Below, in pieces: positions 1 through 8,320 of a stretch of DNA of 35,314 nt; position 1 is the stretch's first letter, and each line of letters begins with the position of its first letter. The DNA is from a virus, in the IMG/VR virus record IMGVR_UViG_3300020400_000017, positions 1 through 35,314 of that record; one strand, 5' to 3'. The position numbers and the translations under genes were made by a program. The notes under the pieces were generated by a model. That model saw nothing but the letters and a program-made list of their open reading frames with translations. It was not told the origin of the DNA and made no database searches.

Positions 1-1364
1 GTAGGATATATACCCGCACTTGCAGTACCTTCTACATTTTCGATGCCTCTACATTTAGCACGACCGATTTCTTTTATATCAGCATTTGTATTTGCAATCG
101 AAGTTCCTCTAGAACTTGTTGCTGTATCGAATAGTTTTATATTTGCATAAGGTTTAATATCACCTGCACCTGAACCATTACCTTTTCCTAAATCAGGAAT
201 ATTAAACATATTTGTTACATGAACAAAATTGCCTAGAGTGAATTGAGTAACATTAGCATTTACATCTTTAAACTCTCTTGCTTTCTCAACATCAACAATA
301 TTCTGACTTGTTTTTTCTATCTCGTAACCTTTAACATATGCTTTACCAGGTGTTAGAAGAGCAGCTAATTTAGTTGTTGAGGCTGTACCGCCTTGATTAG
401 TAGTACCGCCATCTGAATAAATACCTCTATTATTGCCAGATAAAACACTTTCTCTTATATCTAAATCGAAATCTCTAATTGTATAATCACCAGACTCATC
501 AAAGGTTCTTCTTGCAAGTGTATCAGATAAAATATTATAATCAGTTTGATCTTTTTGAAAAATAGTTACGCCATTTATTACTCTTGTCAACTCTATGAAA
601 TTTATATCATCAGTTGCATCTATTGCTTTCTTTGCTAATGTTAATTCAAATTTTAATCTATGAGCACCGGGTGCATTTTCATTTGAAGAACCAGCCGCAT
701 TATCATTTAGACTAGCGTTTTCAGTAGGTGTATCAATTTTTTCCTCTATAGTAAGACCAACTCTATAAGTAGCATTAAAATCATATTTTTCTAATATTAA
801 TGATTGCTCACTTGTTTGTACAAAAAATCCTCTAACAAAAAATATACCTTGAGATATATTAGCAATAACACCTTGGTGAAAAGTATTGACAACAGCAGAA
901 ACACTCGTACTAACACCACTTATATCTACTGTGCCTGATATGGTTTCACTACCTGTAAATGTAGTAGAAGTATTATTAGAACCACTATTTTGATATTCAA
1001 CAAAAAGAGTATTAGGATCAGTACCATCAGCTGCTGAAGTTTCTAATACTTTCGCAACAACACCCGAGGTACCACCAGTTAGTGTCGCACCTTTAAGGTC
1101 TGATAGTGTACTAGTTCCTGTGAATGAAGTGAGTTTTATAGAATCTCTAACAGTTGTTTTAACGCCACCAGGTACAACAATATCACCTTCTTTAAATATA
1201 TTATTACCAAACCTCTCTACTTGATTTTGTAAAATAGTTTGTGCTTGAGTAAGCTCTCTTGCTTGTATAGAGAAGGATGGTCTAAATAATACTCGATGGT
1301 AATTATTACTGTCAGCAAAATCATCATAATAAGGGCTGACATTAAAATCCGTTATAGTTGCCAT
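1..1364 (-). CDS. DUF4815-type virion structural protein, C-terminus beyond the window
   Basis: An open frame runs from the ATG at 1364 to the left edge with no stop, so about 454 codons of the N-terminal part are present. The N-terminus, MATITDFNVSPYYDDF followed by NNYHRVLFRP, a QARELTQAQ stretch and a QVERFGNNIFKEGD stretch, is what I recognise from the DUF4815 proteins of marine T4-like phages, large structural proteins of the baseplate or fibre region. An AAGGGA ribosome site precedes the ATG, and gp8 ends 10 nt upstream, so the two are co-transcribed. The rest is Thr/Ser/Gly-rich beta-type sequence. Its exact place in the virion is not known to me. Confidence is high for the family and low for the precise role. 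Confidence 0.8.
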   Translation of the reverse strand, partial: MATITDFNVSPYYDDFADSNNYHRVLFRPSFSIQARELTQAQTILQNQVERFGNNIFKEGDIVVPGGVKTTVRDSIKLTSFTGTSTLSDLKGATLTGGTSGVVAKVLETSAADGTDPNTLFVEYQNSGSNNTSTTFTGSETISGTVDISGVSTSVSAVVNTFHQGVIANISQGIFFVRGFFVQTSEQSLILEKYDFNATYRVGLTIEEKIDTPTENASLNDNAAGSSNENAPGAHRLKFELTLAKKAIDATDDINFIELTRVINGVTIFQKDQTDYNILSDTLARRTFDESGDYTIRDFDLDIRESVLSGNNRGIYSDGGTTNQGGTASTTKLAALLTPGKAYVKGYEIEKTSQNIVDVEKAREFKDVNANVTQFTLGNFVHVTNMFNIPDLGKGNGSGAGDIKPYANIKLFDTATSSRGTSIANTNADIKEIGRAKCRGIENVEGTASAGIYP

Positions 1365-1374
1365 TATATTTCCC

Positions 1375-2835
1375 TTAGAATTCTATAATTAATTTAATAT
1401 TTTCCGTTTGATCCGAAGCCCTTGCAATTGGTGCTCTATTTTCTAGATAGATAATATCACCTGAGTCAGGTTCTATTTCTGGATTTGAATAACCAGATGT
1501 AAACACGACAGCATTTACAGTTGAAGAACTAGCGATAGGTGTTGCAGTTGCACTTGAGGTCGCACCCGTTACTACATTTGTTCCACTAAATGCTGTTCTA
1601 TTACCATTAGTATCAGCACCGCAATCTGGGAATCTAGTTTGTATGTAATATAAAATTCTATTTGTTGAATCCCAACTAACTACTTTACCTACAGCACCAG
1701 TTGTTGCCTGTGTTATTTTTTCATCAACAACAAAAGTTCCTGGTGTTGGAGATGAATTCATTAGTATTGCATTAACACCTCTAAGTGTTGTAGCACTTGC
1801 GACAGTAGTTGTACCAAAATTTGTTGGGTCTCTTACTACACCAATTTGTCTGAAGTCATTTGCTGCCAAGATATCTGAAGTACCCTCAGCACCAGAGAGA
1901 TCAATATTCATCATAACAAAGAATCCACCTAACTCTTTAATAGCGTCTTTGCCGTGACCACCTTTAGGTGGAATAATAACATTTAAATTAGCGCCAGAAC
2001 CACCACCAGCAGCATTTGTAGCAGCAATAATATCTGCACTACGAATATATGCGTATGTGTAACCAGTACCTGCAGTTGTTACCGTTGCAGCTGAAACAGC
2101 ACCACCTGTTATTGTTACTGAAGCAACACCACCAGAACCATCACCACGAATAGGTATATTTGTAATAGTTGTTCCTGAACTTAATGTATAACCAGAACCA
2201 CCAGCAACCACTAAAATCGTATCTAAAGCACCATCAACAGCAGCTGCAGATACAGTTGAATCAGTTGAAACAGGAATAAAATCAGTGGTTGTAAAATTAG
2301 TTGCCTCAGATGTTGTTAGTGAATACATAAATTTCCATCTATATCCATCAGCAGTAGAAAATATAGCTGTTGAAGTAGCAGTTGGTTCTACTGTTGAAGC
2401 AGTAGCGCCATCATTTTCAATAACTTTGTAAACATTATTGGCAGAGTTGATTACATAAAAGTTTGAATCGAATATATTTGTTGCACCACTTGCCGCAGCA
2501 TTTGAAGAACTTATATTATGTTCATACATATCATAAGTTGTACCACTTACCCATGTTCTTCTTTGAATTACATTAGTTATATCTGAAGTTGTTATTTTCT
2601 TAGCACCTAGTAATTCATCATAAGAGTAATATTCAGTTGAAATATCATCATTTGGTGTTGGTGGAGTAGTGTCAGTTCCTTCATTTATTGAATTTCCTTG
2701 TACATCCACATCAGTTGACCACGATTGTGGTCTACCTATAAACAAATAGTACGCAGTTGGAGACGCTTCTGAGAACGACTCAACGAACTGTTCCGCATTG
2801 TTTATTCTAAATTTATTTGTAATAATTGCTGCCAT
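1375..2835 (-). CDS. 8: Baseplate wedge protein gp8
   Basis: T4 gp8 is a structural subunit of the baseplate wedge. Visible landmarks: the ITNKFRINNA start, FIGRPQSW near residue 33, the IQRRTW block near 90, GYRWKFMYSL near 165, and the C-terminal IIYLENRAPIARASDQTENI, which matches the T4 gp8 ending (MIYMENRPPI, then DQTEEI). At 486 residues it is longer than T4 gp8 (334); the extra length is a Gly/Ser/Thr-rich central insertion around residues 200-290. A late promoter lies 19 nt upstream and a weak AGGAA ribosome site precedes the ATG. It is followed by the DUF4815 protein. Confidence 0.85.
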   Translation of the reverse strand: MAAIITNKFRINNAEQFVESFSEASPTAYYLFIGRPQSWSTDVDVQGNSINEGTDTTPPTPNDDISTEYYSYDELLGAKKITTSDITNVIQRRTWVSGTTYDMYEHNISSSNAAASGATNIFDSNFYVINSANNVYKVIENDGATASTVEPTATSTAIFSTADGYRWKFMYSLTTSEATNFTTTDFIPVSTDSTVSAAAVDGALDTILVVAGGSGYTLSSGTTITNIPIRGDGSGGVASVTITGGAVSAATVTTAGTGYTYAYIRSADIIAATNAAGGGSGANLNVIIPPKGGHGKDAIKELGGFFVMMNIDLSGAEGTSDILAANDFRQIGVVRDPTNFGTTTVASATTLRGVNAILMNSSPTPGTFVVDEKITQATTGAVGKVVSWDSTNRILYYIQTRFPDCGADTNGNRTAFSGTNVVTGATSSATATPIASSSTVNAVVFTSGYSNPEIEPDSGDIIYLENRAPIARASDQTENIKLIIEF

Positions 2836-2853
2836 TGTTTTATTCCTATAAAC

Positions 2854-2861
2854 TATTTATA
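2854..2861 (-). promoter_or_regulatory. T4-type late promoter for gp8
   Basis: TATAAATA read on the minus strand, followed by GT as at most late promoters of this window, with the gp8 ATG 18 nt further on. It lies in the gap between the protease and gp8. Confidence 0.75.
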
Positions 2862-2900
2862 ACGATTTTTTCAATCTGTTATACATTAATCCTTTCTAGT

Positions 2901-2908
2901 TATTTATA
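2901..2908 (-). promoter_or_regulatory. Possible second late promoter upstream of gp8
   Basis: A second minus-strand TATAAATA about 47 bp upstream of the first. Its transcript would carry AAAGGA and a 9-codon leader frame (2857-2886) ending inside the proximal promoter. Tandem promoter or chance match in AT-rich sequence; I cannot tell. Confidence 0.4.
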
Positions 2909-2916
2909 TACATTTT

Positions 2917-4455
2917 TTAAGTAGTTATTGTCAATACATTCGCACCCGTATAAGGATTGAACAAAAATCTCTTAGGTGTAGAACCTGGGTTTAAATTTCT
3001 CCAGTTTGCAAAGTTGCCATCTGCAGGATCATAGATTTTATCAGTTGTGCATAAACTATGAACTAAAGTTTTTAATTCTGCAGGTGTTAGTTGCGGGTTT
3101 ACAGATAGTAATAAACATAAAACACCTGCAACTTGAGGGCCTGCCATACTAGTACCTGATATATTAACTTGTTTATAACTAGAATTAGCATAATAGTTTT
3201 GACCACTTTTATCATTTGTTGTACTACAAGCACTCATAACATAAGTACCTGGGGCATAAATATCTACCGCAGGTCCGTGAACTGAATCTACACTTTTTTG
3301 ATCTTGAGTTGAACTATAAGCAGTACTATCAATATTTCCAACATTAAAAGCATTTACTGAATATGGAGATGAGCCTCTATTATAATATCCTGTACCAGCA
3401 GTTATTGTATAAGTGTTATTATAATCTGAACCTGTTGTTAAATCGTGAGTATAATAACTATTACCAGCAGAATGACAAATATGTATACCTGCATCTATCA
3501 TTTCATCTAAATCAGCATCAACTGAAGCAACTCGTAAAGGTGTTTTATATGGTGCTGAACCTGGAAATGCCTGAAACTTAAATGTTCTTAATTCAGCCAG
3601 TGTATCTATATCAGTTCCTGATTTAGCAGTACCTTGATAATTTAACGCTGAAGGTAAATCATTATGAGTTGTATTATATCCCCAAGACATATTTACGACT
3701 GTTGGTCTTCCTGCATTTGCACCTGACTTAGCATTATGCCAACCTTTTATACAATCAAAAGCATCAGCAATAGCAATACCTGTACCACTATCTCCTGTTC
3801 CTTCTAAACCTGAAAGTTTTTGTGCATATATTTTTGCCCCTTGAGCGTGACCGAAAGTTTTACCAACAGCGATACCAGCACAATGAGTGCCGTGACCATC
3901 ATAGTCTCTATCGTGATTTGCATTTTGAGTTCCTGAAACGCCTGAAGCAGTATACCAGTCCACAGTTGACCATCTATTAGAACCACTTGAGTCTTGAAAC
4001 TCAGGATGATCTGTTTGAATACCACTATCTTGAACTATGAAATCTACACCAGTGCCATCTGCTGTAAAATTATAATTATCACTTGTTGTTGTTCCTGTGC
4101 CGTAATTATTTGTCTCATTTTGACACCTTATTAATCCCCAATTTTGAAATGTGCCTGTGCTACTAGTTGTTTTATTATATGTACCTGATCTTGTAGCATC
4201 ATGGCCTATCACAGCGTTAGGAATTTTATCTGGTGGGACTTCGACATCTTCTACTCTAGGATCATTTTTAAGATCCTGTGCTTCAGATTCTTCTAAACCA
4301 TAGTGTGTGTTTCTAATTGATTTAGGTCTTGCATTTGCGACATCTACTGTACGATTAGGAATTTTACCTGTGCCAGAACTGGCAGTCATCTCTGAATTAA
4401 ACTGATCAGCGTCAACCCCTTTTTTGAGGGTGACTATATACTCTTTCTCCGCCAT
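2917..4455 (-). CDS. Subtilisin-like serine protease (peptidase S8)
   Basis: A complete S8 catalytic set is visible in 512 residues: Asp143 in VQDSG, His188 in DGHGTHCAG, the oxyanion Asn332 in SAGN, and Ser436 in SGTSMAGP. Residues 1-75 (YIVTLKKGVDADQF, then a region ending in DPRVEDVEVPPD) resemble an inhibitor I9-type propeptide, which in this family acts as a folding chaperone and is cut off. I see no signal peptide. It follows the fibre gene by 10 nt and shares its late promoter, which suggests a virion-associated protease, for example for maturing a fibre or attacking host surface protein. That role is inference. It is unrelated to the T4 prohead protease gp21. Confidence 0.85.
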   Translation of the reverse strand: MAEKEYIVTLKKGVDADQFNSEMTASSGTGKIPNRTVDVANARPKSIRNTHYGLEESEAQDLKNDPRVEDVEVPPDKIPNAVIGHDATRSGTYNKTTSSTGTFQNWGLIRCQNETNNYGTGTTTSDNYNFTADGTGVDFIVQDSGIQTDHPEFQDSSGSNRWSTVDWYTASGVSGTQNANHDRDYDGHGTHCAGIAVGKTFGHAQGAKIYAQKLSGLEGTGDSGTGIAIADAFDCIKGWHNAKSGANAGRPTVVNMSWGYNTTHNDLPSALNYQGTAKSGTDIDTLAELRTFKFQAFPGSAPYKTPLRVASVDADLDEMIDAGIHICHSAGNSYYTHDLTTGSDYNNTYTITAGTGYYNRGSSPYSVNAFNVGNIDSTAYSSTQDQKSVDSVHGPAVDIYAPGTYVMSACSTTNDKSGQNYYANSSYKQVNISGTSMAGPQVAGVLCLLLSVNPQLTPAELKTLVHSLCTTDKIYDPADGNFANWRNLNPGSTPKRFLFNPYTGANVLTITT

Positions 4456-4465
4456 AAATTGCCTA

Positions 4466-5614
4466 TTAAATTAAGTTTGCCCAGCCGCCGTTCTCGTAAC
4501 CTTGAAACTTGTTATCAGTTGAATTGTAAATAATCATACCATTTGCAGCCGTTAGAGCATTTCTTTGAGTAGTGGTCATACTACCTAATAGTAATTCATT
4601 AGCACCACTAATTTTAACATTACCGGTTACATCTAATGTACTCGCAGGGTTATTCATACCAATACCTACTTTATCATTACCAGCATCAACAAATATCATA
4701 TTTGCATTACCATCGGATTCTACTCTAAAGTCAGCATTATTAGAACCATCATTAACAACAATCGTACCGCCTGTATTAGCATTAAGTGCCAATGTTGTTG
4801 CAGCTGTAAAGGTAACATTACCACTACCTGACATTGTTAATGAATCAATAGTTAAGTCTGATGAGAATGATAGATTACCAGAACCATCAGTTTGTAAAAG
4901 TTTATTAGCGACTGGTGCAGTTTGTGGGAATGTAAGTGTATATGACTGACCTGCACTATGAGGTGGTGACGCAAGTTTAATACCGTGAGAGTTTTGAGAA
5001 CAGTTTAATTGTACTGTACCATCTGCTGAAGAGCCATCACCTTTTACCTCAACAACACCTGTACCATTAGGATTTAATTTTATATTTCCATTAGAAGTGG
5101 AGGTAGTAATTTCATTAGCTTGAACATCTAAATTACCTCCAAGTTGGGGTGAAGCGTCAGCAACAATATCTGTTAAGGCACTTGCCCAAGAAGCTGCATC
5201 TGAACCATTAGTCTGTAAAAAGTATCCGTTTGTTCCCCCACTAGTTGGCCAATCTACACCATCAAGTATAATTTTACCTGAACCATTAGGAGTAATAGGA
5301 ATATTACCATTACTTGCAGATATAATACCATTACTATTTACATCTAAATCTCCTCCGAGTTGAGGTGAAGTATCACTAACAATATCTGAAAGACCACCAG
5401 ATTGAGTCGCAGGTTCAAATCTTGCATTTGAAGAACTATAAACTAGTGCCTGTCCATTAGATGCACCTGAAACTGTAATTGATAAAGCACTTCCTGTTCC
5501 TATAGCAGAATATATTTCATCAAAGTTATCATTAACTAAATCACCACCAGCACGAAGTGTGGTACCTGTGCCATCATTTGCGCTTGATCCTAAATTAATT
5601 GATTGTTTTGCCAT
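4466..5614 (-). CDS. Tail-fibre-like structural protein with repeated beta modules
   Basis: This 382-residue protein begins MAKQSINLGSSANDGTGTTL, a start common in marine phage fibre proteins. It carries two copies of a module (residues 77-118 and 149-192) with the landmarks SPQLGG(D/N)LDV, SNGNI and PNG(S/T)G. The rest is Gly/Ser/Asn/Thr-rich and ends GMIIYNSTDNKFQGYENGGW, a frequent fibre C-terminus. Its likely role is in host contact or as a baseplate appendage. It is the first gene after a late promoter and is followed by the protease. Whether it is a main fibre or an accessory tailspike cannot be told here. Confidence 0.7.
   Translation of the reverse strand: MAKQSINLGSSANDGTGTTLRAGGDLVNDNFDEIYSAIGTGSALSITVSGASNGQALVYSSSNARFEPATQSGGLSDIVSDTSPQLGGDLDVNSNGIISASNGNIPITPNGSGKIILDGVDWPTSGGTNGYFLQTNGSDAASWASALTDIVADASPQLGGNLDVQANEITTSTSNGNIKLNPNGTGVVEVKGDGSSADGTVQLNCSQNSHGIKLASPPHSAGQSYTLTFPQTAPVANKLLQTDGSGNLSFSSDLTIDSLTMSGSGNVTFTAATTLALNANTGGTIVVNDGSNNADFRVESDGNANMIFVDAGNDKVGIGMNNPASTLDVTGNVKISGANELLLGSMTTTQRNALTAANGMIIYNSTDNKFQGYENGGWANLI
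5039..5386 (-). repeat. Two divergent copies of a fibre module
   Basis: Residues 77-118 (5261-5386) and 149-192 (5039-5170) of the fibre gene share the order DIV, SPQLGG, LDV, SNGNI, PNG. The copies differ enough that they look like an old internal duplication. Confidence 0.6.
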
Positions 5615-5632
5615 TTTTCTCTCTCTTTTTAC

Positions 5633-5640
5633 TATTTATA
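5633..5640 (-). promoter_or_regulatory. T4-type late promoter for the fibre-protease pair
   Basis: Minus-strand TATAAATAGT, 18 nt before the fibre ATG at 5614, with a purine-rich AAAGAGAGAG leader serving as ribosome site. It lies in the short gap after the 886-residue gene. Confidence 0.75.
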
Positions 5641-5647
5641 ATTGTTT

Positions 5648-8308
5648 TTATGCCTTATCAAAAGTTATTGTGGTATCATCAAAAGAAGTGGTAGTCGTAT
5701 CAAATCCTAGACCAGTAGGTGCAACATAGGCAGGTATTGCAATATTCCACTTAGTAAAAGGACTAGTATCTTTTGTTGCATCTGTAATACTCGCATTTGT
5801 TACCTTTTCAAATACATTTTGTAATTCTGCTATCGTTAATGCACGATTATTTACTGTAGTTGCAGTTCCTATCTGAGAAACAGGAACGCCTGATTGTGTA
5901 AATGCTAAACTTGATTCAGGCAAGTTCCCTGATTTTTGATTATAAATTCCGCCAAATACACTAGTGGCATTAAAAAATGCAGTTTTAGCTTTAGGACCTG
6001 CATATGCAAATCCTATCGTTTGTTCTGTGCCGCCGACATTGAAATCTAAATCTGCGCCATCTCCTACAACTTTAACTGTTATTCTTTGTTTTAATGTGAT
6101 ATCTCTTGTTGTTGAAGCCAATGCTGTGTCTATATCGGCTGCTTCTACATCACTTTCAGGATTACTTCTTAATGTTGTGCCGTCTGTTTCTGTTCCTAGT
6201 CTACGACCAAATACAGTAGAGAATAATTGTTCTAGAGTAAAGAACAATGGAGATTGTGAAAGACCAGATATTACGCCCTCAACAGGAACTGATATTTGAC
6301 CACTTACTCTATTTTGTATTCTAACCTCACCACTAACAGCAAATCCTGATGGGTGTATTGCCTTCTTGATATAATCTCTCCAGTTTGCGATTGTTTCGCC
6401 AACCTTAATAACATAAGAATAATCTTGATAATAAAAACTGTCTTGTATTCTTTTTGCTTTTTCAGAGCTAAACCCGTTTTGACTAATAAACTTTCCTGAT
6501 GTTTCAACAACTGTGCCGGTTGTTGCAGTTAAAGTTGCTGGATCTATCTTTTTAACAACACCAGTTGTGCCGCTTGAATATGTAATTGTTTCGCCAACAA
6601 CAGGAGTTCCTGATGTTGCAGTAAAAGAAACTATACTATTTGAAAATCCTGTAACTGTTCCTTCAGCACTTGATGTACCACCTGTAAAAGTTTCACCAAC
6701 GGTAACATTTCCTGATAAGGCACTATTTACCATATTAATAGGCACTTTTATTGTAGGTGTACCTGTGTAGTTTACGCCTGGATCTATTAATCGTGTTTCA
6801 ATAATTCTTCCTATTTCATCGCCGTATGCAATTACTGAAGCACCTGAACCACCACTACTTGTTACCGTGCCTGTTGGCGGTTTACTATATCCTGTTCCTG
6901 TTCTAACAATTCTTATATCTGTAATATCTTTTGTTGCACTTGTACCTGCCTCTTGTACAATTTTATTACCGGCATAGTGATCTAGAAATTGTGTATTATC
7001 TTCTAAAACAATATGATCATCGGTAGCCATACTATATGCTGAGACACTACCTGTCTCAGGTGCAAACCCACCATTTACTACTGATACTACAGCCTCAGGT
7101 GTATTGCCTCCAGAATTTGTTGTACTAAAACTAACTGAGTCACCTACAGCATAACCTGTACCGCCTGCTGAAATAATTATATCTGTTAATGGGCCTGTTC
7201 CTACTGCCTCAACACGGGCAGCTGCATCTGTTCCACCGCCGCCTGATATAGTTATTGTATCATTTACATTATATAAAGATCCATCATTTGTTATAGTAAA
7301 TCCACCTATGATTGTTTTAATAATGCCTTTTGCAGTTAGAGTGGAATCTGTGCTATCAATACCTATGATATTTTCATTATTTACAAAAGTACCATCTATC
7401 GAATTTTTATCTAACTCTAATTCAAATACATCTGTTCCTGATAAAATAAATTTAGTAACATCTATACATCTTGCTGATGCTGTGGAACTTGAGGTTGTCA
7501 TTGTGATTGTTTGACCTTTTAAATTTAGTAATGACCCTGCTGTTTGTGTTACTCTTAAAATTGTTCTAGTTTGCCAATCACCATTTGAAGGTTTTAATAA
7601 ATCTCTATTAGGATAATAAACATCTGCCTCCTCATTTAGTAGTAATCTAAAAAACAATTCATTTGCTTTTTTAGTTCCTTTCGCCTTATATAAGTCTTTT
7701 ATATTTTTTACTGTTTTTCTTTTATCTGTTAAATCAGCTAAATTATCAGTAATACCTGACATAAAAGATTTTCTCATTTCACCTAAAAAGTCAGAAATGG
7801 TTTTATCAGCGTCTGTATAGTTTAATAGTTGTTGAATATTTTGTATAGGATTTGCTCTATATTTACCTACTGTTGCTGTTGCACCTGAGGCACTGCCTGT
7901 AATTGTTTCACCAGTTTTAAATCTAGATTGTGCAGATATGAATAATTTTTTATTTGATATGTTTGTACTTAGTATAGTTGCTTGAGCACCAGTAGTAGAA
8001 CCTGTAACTGTTTCGCCATTTCTAAATGCTGATAAAAAACTATTTTCTTCTAGTATGATTGTATCGCCAACCTCATCTGTGGCATCTTCATAAACTAATT
8101 TTTGTATTGAAGCAACATTATCAGACTCTAATAATATTTCATCTTGCTCAGAAATATCTGTAAGTTGAAGTTCAGCTGCTTCTAAAAATACAAAATATGT
8201 TTCAAGAAAATCTGTAAATCCTGAATGATCTGATTTTACAAAATCAGGTGCCTGTTGGCCTACTAAGGACGATACTTTTTCTTTTAGTGTAAAATAACTC
8301 TCAGACAT
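5648..8308 (-). CDS. Large virion structural protein in the gp7 (baseplate wedge) position
   Basis: The 886-residue protein has an alpha-helical N-terminus (FTLKEKVSSL, then FTDFLETYFVFLEAAE) and a helical stretch around residues 165-240 (LLNYTDADKTISDFLGEMRK, then KAKGTKKANELFFRLL). Between and after these are beta-type repeats, GE(T)(V/I/F)TG followed by S/T/A-rich turns, at about residues 97, 132 and 540. It follows gp6 by 12 nt, where T4 has the wedge protein gp7 (1032 residues). I recognise it as a conserved marine T4-like structural protein, but the identity with gp7 rests on position, not on motifs. Confidence 0.6.
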   Translation of the reverse strand: MSESYFTLKEKVSSLVGQQAPDFVKSDHSGFTDFLETYFVFLEAAELQLTDISEQDEILLESDNVASIQKLVYEDATDEVGDTIILEENSFLSAFRNGETVTGSTTGAQATILSTNISNKKLFISAQSRFKTGETITGSASGATATVGKYRANPIQNIQQLLNYTDADKTISDFLGEMRKSFMSGITDNLADLTDKRKTVKNIKDLYKAKGTKKANELFFRLLLNEEADVYYPNRDLLKPSNGDWQTRTILRVTQTAGSLLNLKGQTITMTTSSSTASARCIDVTKFILSGTDVFELELDKNSIDGTFVNNENIIGIDSTDSTLTAKGIIKTIIGGFTITNDGSLYNVNDTITISGGGGTDAAARVEAVGTGPLTDIIISAGGTGYAVGDSVSFSTTNSGGNTPEAVVSVVNGGFAPETGSVSAYSMATDDHIVLEDNTQFLDHYAGNKIVQEAGTSATKDITDIRIVRTGTGYSKPPTGTVTSSGGSGASVIAYGDEIGRIIETRLIDPGVNYTGTPTIKVPINMVNSALSGNVTVGETFTGGTSSAEGTVTGFSNSIVSFTATSGTPVVGETITYSSGTTGVVKKIDPATLTATTGTVVETSGKFISQNGFSSEKAKRIQDSFYYQDYSYVIKVGETIANWRDYIKKAIHPSGFAVSGEVRIQNRVSGQISVPVEGVISGLSQSPLFFTLEQLFSTVFGRRLGTETDGTTLRSNPESDVEAADIDTALASTTRDITLKQRITVKVVGDGADLDFNVGGTEQTIGFAYAGPKAKTAFFNATSVFGGIYNQKSGNLPESSLAFTQSGVPVSQIGTATTVNNRALTIAELQNVFEKVTNASITDATKDTSPFTKWNIAIPAYVAPTGLGFDTTTTSFDDTTITFDKA

Positions 8309-8320
8309 TTAACATCCATA

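Noticed and set aside
2857-2886. Nine-codon leader peptide frame between two TATAAATA elements before gp8
   Set aside because: Has an AAAGGA upstream, but such a short frame cannot be supported without expression data.
3363-3581. Open frame on the plus strand inside the protease gene
   Set aside because: Composition is low in complexity and follows the codons of the opposite strand; no ribosome site. Typical shadow frame.
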